Source: a bacterium (GTDB lineage: Bacteria; Planctomycetota; UBA11346). Taken from it: a stretch of DNA of 35,273 bases. Made by a program: the position numbers and the translations under genes. The notes below the pieces were generated by a model, which saw nothing but the letters and a program-made list of their open reading frames with translations, was not told the DNA's origin and ran no database searches. The stretch spans positions 1 to 35,273 of the forward strand of contig JAIFKN010000299.1 of assembly GCA_020049615.1 (NCBI GenBank), given 5' to 3'. This document shows, one piece after another, positions 32,601 to 35,273 of this stretch. Numbering within the stretch: the first letter of the stretch is position 1; every line of letters begins with the position of its first letter.

Positions 32601-35273
32601 GATGGCCCGGCCCGCGCCCGCCTGCTGCTGGGCGACCTGGCGATGCGCGAGGAGGATCTGCCCTCGGCAACCCTGGAGTTCCAGCAGGTCATCGCCACCT
32701 GGCCGAAGAGCCGGGCCGCCCTCGAGGCCCAGCTGCGCCTGGGCGACTGCCTGGCCGCCGCCCGCCAGCTCGAACAGGCGCGCAAGATCTACGACCAGTT
32801 CGTCGAGCACGAGGATGCCGAGACCCGCATCCGCGCCCATGCCCGCCTCGCCATGCTCGAGATCCAGGCCGGCAACAAGCCGCGGGCGCTCGAGCTGTTC
32901 CGCAAGATCGCCGGCATGAACCCGCCGCGCAACCTCGCCGACGAGCTCTATCTCGACTGGGGCCGGGCGCTGATCGGCGCCAACCGCCTGCAGGAGGCCG
33001 AGGACGTCCTCACCCTCGTCGGCCTGGCCCAGGGCGAGGATCCGGTGGCCCCAGGCGAACCGCTGCGCATCACCCTGCGCGATCCGTTCCTGCAGACCAG
33101 CCAGTCGCGCAGTTCGGTGCCGGTGGTCGTGCGCACCGCCGCGGGCGACGAGGAGGTCGTCGACATGACCCTGTCGGCCGAGGCCAAGGGCGTGTTCGCG
33201 GCCCGCATCCCCACCGCCCTCGGCGCGCCGGTCAAGGGCGACCGCGTGCTGCAGGTCCGCGGCGGCGATGCGATCACCTACGACTACACCGAGGAGTTCA
33301 AGAAAGGGCGCCGCGTGGTCGCGCTCGGCAGCGGGGCCATCCCCATCGCCAGCGACGGCCAGCTCAAGGCCGCCTCCACCCTCGACGCGGTGCGCTTCGC
33401 CGGCGAGGGCGCGGACAAGGACCAGGCCCTGGCCAACCTCGGCCTCGGCCGCCTCGATGACGAGAACGCCGAGCTGGACAAGTCGCGCAGCCGCACCTAC
33501 CGCAGCGGCAGCCAACTGAAGCCGGGGAATCCGGTCTATGTCGCGGTCCTCGACCCCGACCGCGACAGCGGCCCCGGTCCCGATACCGTGGCCGTCCTGC
33601 TGCAGAGCGCGGCCGGCGACCGCGTGCAGGCCGAGCTGACCGAGACGGGGCCGCACACGGGCCTGTTCCAGGGCGAGGTCGCCACCGGCCTGCGCCCGGC
33701 GGACATCACCGCGTCCGACAGCGCCCCGGGAGCGGATCCGGCGACCATGCTGACCCAGCCCGACGCGCCGCAGGCCGACCAGGCCGAGCGCGCCTGGATC
33801 GCTGCCGGCGACCGCAAGGCCGGCAAGAGCGTCACCGTCGACCTGAAGCAGCTGGCCGACATCGATCAGCTGACCTGGAGCCGCGGCCGCGCCGCGGCCA
33901 AGCCCGATCGCCGCATCACCGCCTACCGCATCGAGGCGTCCGGCGATGGCCAGGCCTGGTCGACCCTCTTCGACACCAGCGAGAAGGTCGCCCTGCATGG
34001 CAGCCTGCGCTGGCGCAGCCGGACCATGGCCAAGGTCCCGGTGCGCACCGCCCGCGGTGCCGAGGAGGCCCTCGCCAGGCTCGACCTGACGCCCCCCCGC
34101 GGTCGCCGCGACGACCGCAACGAGGCGCCGCTCGCCCGCTCGTCCGCCTGGGACCATCCCGCCGCCAACGGGGCCGGGACGCTCGAGCATCTCGCGCATG
34201 GCCGCATCGTCATCCCGGCTCCCGGCCGCTATGAGTTCGCGGTGCGCAGCAACGGCCGCTGCTGGGTCCAGATCGATGGCCGCCTGGTGGTCGAGAAGGA
34301 CCGCGACGAGGCCGACGCCGCGAGCGGCGACCCGCGTTGGCGCGGTGGACTCGACCTGGCCTACGGCCAGGCGACGGTGCGCATCCTCGCCGCCTCGGAG
34401 CAGGGCCTCAAAGGCGGGACCCTGCTGTGGCGGCGGCCTGGGCAGACAGCCTTCGAGCCGCTGCCGGCCGCCGCGATCGACGAGGGCGCCTCGCCCAAGG
34501 ACATCGCCGCGCTGGTCGGCGGCGAGCCGGCGACGGCGCGACCGCTCGACGGCCGCCACGGCTCGACCATCGCCTTCCGCCCGTTCAAGGCCCGCTTCGT
34601 CCGCATGGTCATCGACGCCTGGGACGACGGCGACGCGCCGGCCATCGCCCAGCTGATCATCTCCGGCGGAGGCAAGCGCCTGGTGCCGGCGCCGGGCGTC
34701 GACTACGCCGCCCTCGCCGCCAACAGCACCCTGGAGCTGTCGGCCGGCGATGAGGTGACGGTCAGCTACCGCGACGACCGCACCAAGCGCCGGATCGCCG
34801 AGGTCCTGCGTTCCCGCCTCGCCGCCACCTACTTCGACGGCCGGGTCGACCCGCTCGAGGTCCGCACCGTCGCCACCCCGCAGGGCATCCGCGAGGAGAT
34901 CTACACCCGCTTCCGCTTCCGCGCCGGCGACACCATCGCGGTGCGGGTCAGCGAGTACGACGCCGACATCAGCAACCAGCCCGACCGCATCGCCGTCCGC
35001 GTCACCTCGAGCGCCGGCAGCGTGACCCTGCAGGCGGTCGAGACGGGCAAAGCCACCGGCGAGTTCCAGGCCGAGGTGCGCACCGCGGCCAGCGCCGGCA
35101 AGGACGTCCTGGTGGTCAAGCCGGGCGAGCAGGTGCAGATCTCGTACCTCGACCAGGCCAATGTGCGGCCCGGCGGTCCGGCCGAGCGCGTCGCCCTGCT
35201 GCGCGAGGTGGTCGAGAGTGCCGGCGCCATCGGCGTCCTGCCCAGCACCCTGGCGGCCGCATCCCAGGCGCCG
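29682..35273 (+). CDS. Giant exported TPR / beta-sandwich / PA14- and discoidin-like protein, truncated at right edge
   Basis: GTG at 29682 overlaps the previous stop (GTGA). The frame is open to the end of the window: 1,864 codons with no stop. A signal peptide (RLASATLLALAACLPAGE) leads to about 1,100 residues of degenerate TPR-like helical repeats. Beta modules follow: a PTALG module near 1174-1191 shared with the upstream protein; a DPDRDSGPGPDT module near 1292 ending ETGPHTGLFQGEV; a discoidin-like segment from about 1397 (TWSRGRA, AYRIEASGDGQAWS) completed near 1627-1667 (KARFVRMVIDAWDD); a PA14-like insert at about 1509-1600 (PGRYEFAVRSNGRCWVQIDG); and a further SEYDADISNQPDR module near 1757. 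The mix suggests a large surface or periplasmic scaffold that binds carbohydrate or partner proteins. A long open frame on the opposite strand is a composition shadow. Confidence 0.85.
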   Translation, partial: MNRRTRLASATLLALAACLPAGEAPPLAELESKVASAGLKAASADLIALAAAYEAASRPLEAASALERAIAAGGAADQRRRLGRLWEAAGRFDAAALAYKAAANGPGGAEAALEAANVIAGWLSDRARAVAEYTAVAKTHAGSPQAREALIKAFASYWPDESRSVRAEAEDLALVQFPGEPALATAVAAAASRLAEAKQFDKAKAAITKLPAGQARTEAEANLAARQGKPGEASDAWEALYAKNRDPGLLQRAAEAVDNADRPRSAKLWLRIATDHPSHRWPGDLIGRIAGLDPATFTGAAATLAKLWEGDEGALALLALRRAIQGGDRAALAGEALRRDAAALPFDWLVEAAADAGARLAIANRGKEDDFGGWQCRMAAALITDGDAGAKALGEALRDGGLLDEGIARRALQLWSDRHGNRRDRPETVAAVAILVPTTLAGPQRNEAREMCKRIVQEYIRDKKQRETLLGDAGESDPAARAMREKGPQALAALAADPPPGMPALRLQAVRSEAWRRAMERRETAMAGAAVARPAAATPLWAVRWAQALIEAGDGLDRNQIDPTLAALAPVLAAPGALAQQALGCAVELQNRAGRHAEALKLAQRLPADAQRWERRSRWAVAASAAAAGDKAAYARVLAAAARVDGDLAWTMLADNRFRAPEEWRNELLPTTLQAMADPRRRLEMLLWHARARRDAGDGAKALEAVSQAKTLAGGDSRLLEPVLLQELDLAQRRRDAAAEDAAAKALAANAAITIEDWRGVGDALRRWLEPRLKGLPPAEAESALSAVIRSGNLAGLWACGELAARQRPRDPTAAALTIQRAARMIWREDRDNFDQALALAQAEADAGRAGIAAGAFASMAAWFRADRVGQERIDQLRRLAAAQLAKTGVAGAGVDDRDPKAPLLRAAALLAAGDEDEAWRLVRDHRKLLDEHLARLPADLGLMAARRLAGDGDIAGARALTEGLLRAQGDDADGPARARLLLGDLAMREEDLPSATLEFQQVIATWPKSRAALEAQLRLGDCLAAARQLEQARKIYDQFVEHEDAETRIRAHARLAMLEIQAGNKPRALELFRKIAGMNPPRNLADELYLDWGRALIGANRLQEAEDVLTLVGLAQGEDPVAPGEPLRITLRDPFLQTSQSRSSVPVVVRTAAGDEEVVDMTLSAEAKGVFAARIPTALGAPVKGDRVLQVRGGDAITYDYTEEFKKGRRVVALGSGAIPIASDGQLKAASTLDAVRFAGEGADKDQALANLGLGRLDDENAELDKSRSRTYRSGSQLKPGNPVYVAVLDPDRDSGPGPDTVAVLLQSAAGDRVQAELTETGPHTGLFQGEVATGLRPADITASDSAPGADPATMLTQPDAPQADQAERAWIAAGDRKAGKSVTVDLKQLADIDQLTWSRGRAAAKPDRRITAYRIEASGDGQAWSTLFDTSEKVALHGSLRWRSRTMAKVPVRTARGAEEALARLDLTPPRGRRDDRNEAPLARSSAWDHPAANGAGTLEHLAHGRIVIPAPGRYEFAVRSNGRCWVQIDGRLVVEKDRDEADAASGDPRWRGGLDLAYGQATVRILAASEQGLKGGTLLWRRPGQTAFEPLPAAAIDEGASPKDIAALVGGEPATARPLDGRHGSTIAFRPFKARFVRMVIDAWDDGDAPAIAQLIISGGGKRLVPAPGVDYAALAANSTLELSAGDEVTVSYRDDRTKRRIAEVLRSRLAATYFDGRVDPLEVRTVATPQGIREEIYTRFRFRAGDTIAVRVSEYDADISNQPDRIAVRVTSSAGSVTLQAVETGKATGEFQAEVRTAASAGKDVLVVKPGEQVQISYLDQANVRPGGPAERVALLREVVESAGAIGVLPSTLAAASQAP

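Noticed and set aside
29604..34559. Very long open frame on the minus strand (over 1,600 codons)
   Set aside because: It lies opposite the plus-strand TPR giant, which has a signal peptide, a coupled start and recognisable modules. The minus-strand product is Gly/Arg/Gln/His-rich without domains: a composition shadow.
1..35273. CRISPR arrays, tRNA or rRNA genes, insertion sequences, integrases
   Set aside because: Looked for by eye on both strands; no regular repeat-spacer array, cloverleaf, rRNA core or transposase motif was found.

Overview
The window comes from a very GC-rich bacterium. GC is about 70% by eye, not computed, and long shadow frames are open opposite most genes. The gene content suggests a Planctomycetota / PVC-type organism. 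It has several very large, signal-peptide-bearing, beta-rich envelope proteins in a row, an ECF sigma factor next to a YfbK-like von Willebrand protein, giant TPR proteins with PA14- and discoidin-like modules, and the short intergenic palindrome with core CACAGAGACACAGAGG. That placement is an inference. No rRNA, tRNA, CRISPR array, transposase or phage gene was seen.

Layout. (1) Positions 1-4046, plus strand: a two-component operon whose genes overlap by 4 bp. It holds the receiver-containing C-terminal part of a probable hybrid kinase (cut at the left edge), a REC-PAS-PAS-HisKA-HATPase sensor kinase, and an NtrC-type sigma-54 activator with an intact GAFTGA loop. (2) 4053-4358, minus: an unrecognised 101-aa protein with a strong ribosome binding site and a possible -24/-12 promoter. 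(3) 17726 down to 4480, minus: a five-gene unit. In transcription order it is an ECF sigma factor, an anti-sigma-like/TM/VWA fusion protein, and three very large exported proteins with C-terminal membrane segments. The first of the three carries a frameshift and an in-frame LysM domain. Two copies of an inverted-arm palindromic element sit at the sigma/VWA-to-giant junction and at the last gene junction. (4) 17914-35273, plus: a membrane hybrid kinase with a periplasmic substrate-binding-like sensor, overlapped by a possible outer-membrane barrel gene; an MGH1/GH63-like glycoside hydrolase and an alpha/beta hydrolase; then four closely packed genes for exported proteins. Those four are a propeller-like protein, a YceI-like protein, a 767-aa TPR protein and a TPR/PA14/discoidin giant of more than 1,864 aa that runs off the right edge.

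Reading as a whole. The region looks like envelope biology under regulatory control. The sigma/anti-sigma pair probably drives the giant surface-protein operon. The divergent hybrid kinase probably senses a small ligand in the periplasm. The right half encodes a second set of exported structural or scaffold proteins. None of these large proteins has a function I can name with confidence, and they are the most interesting content of the window.
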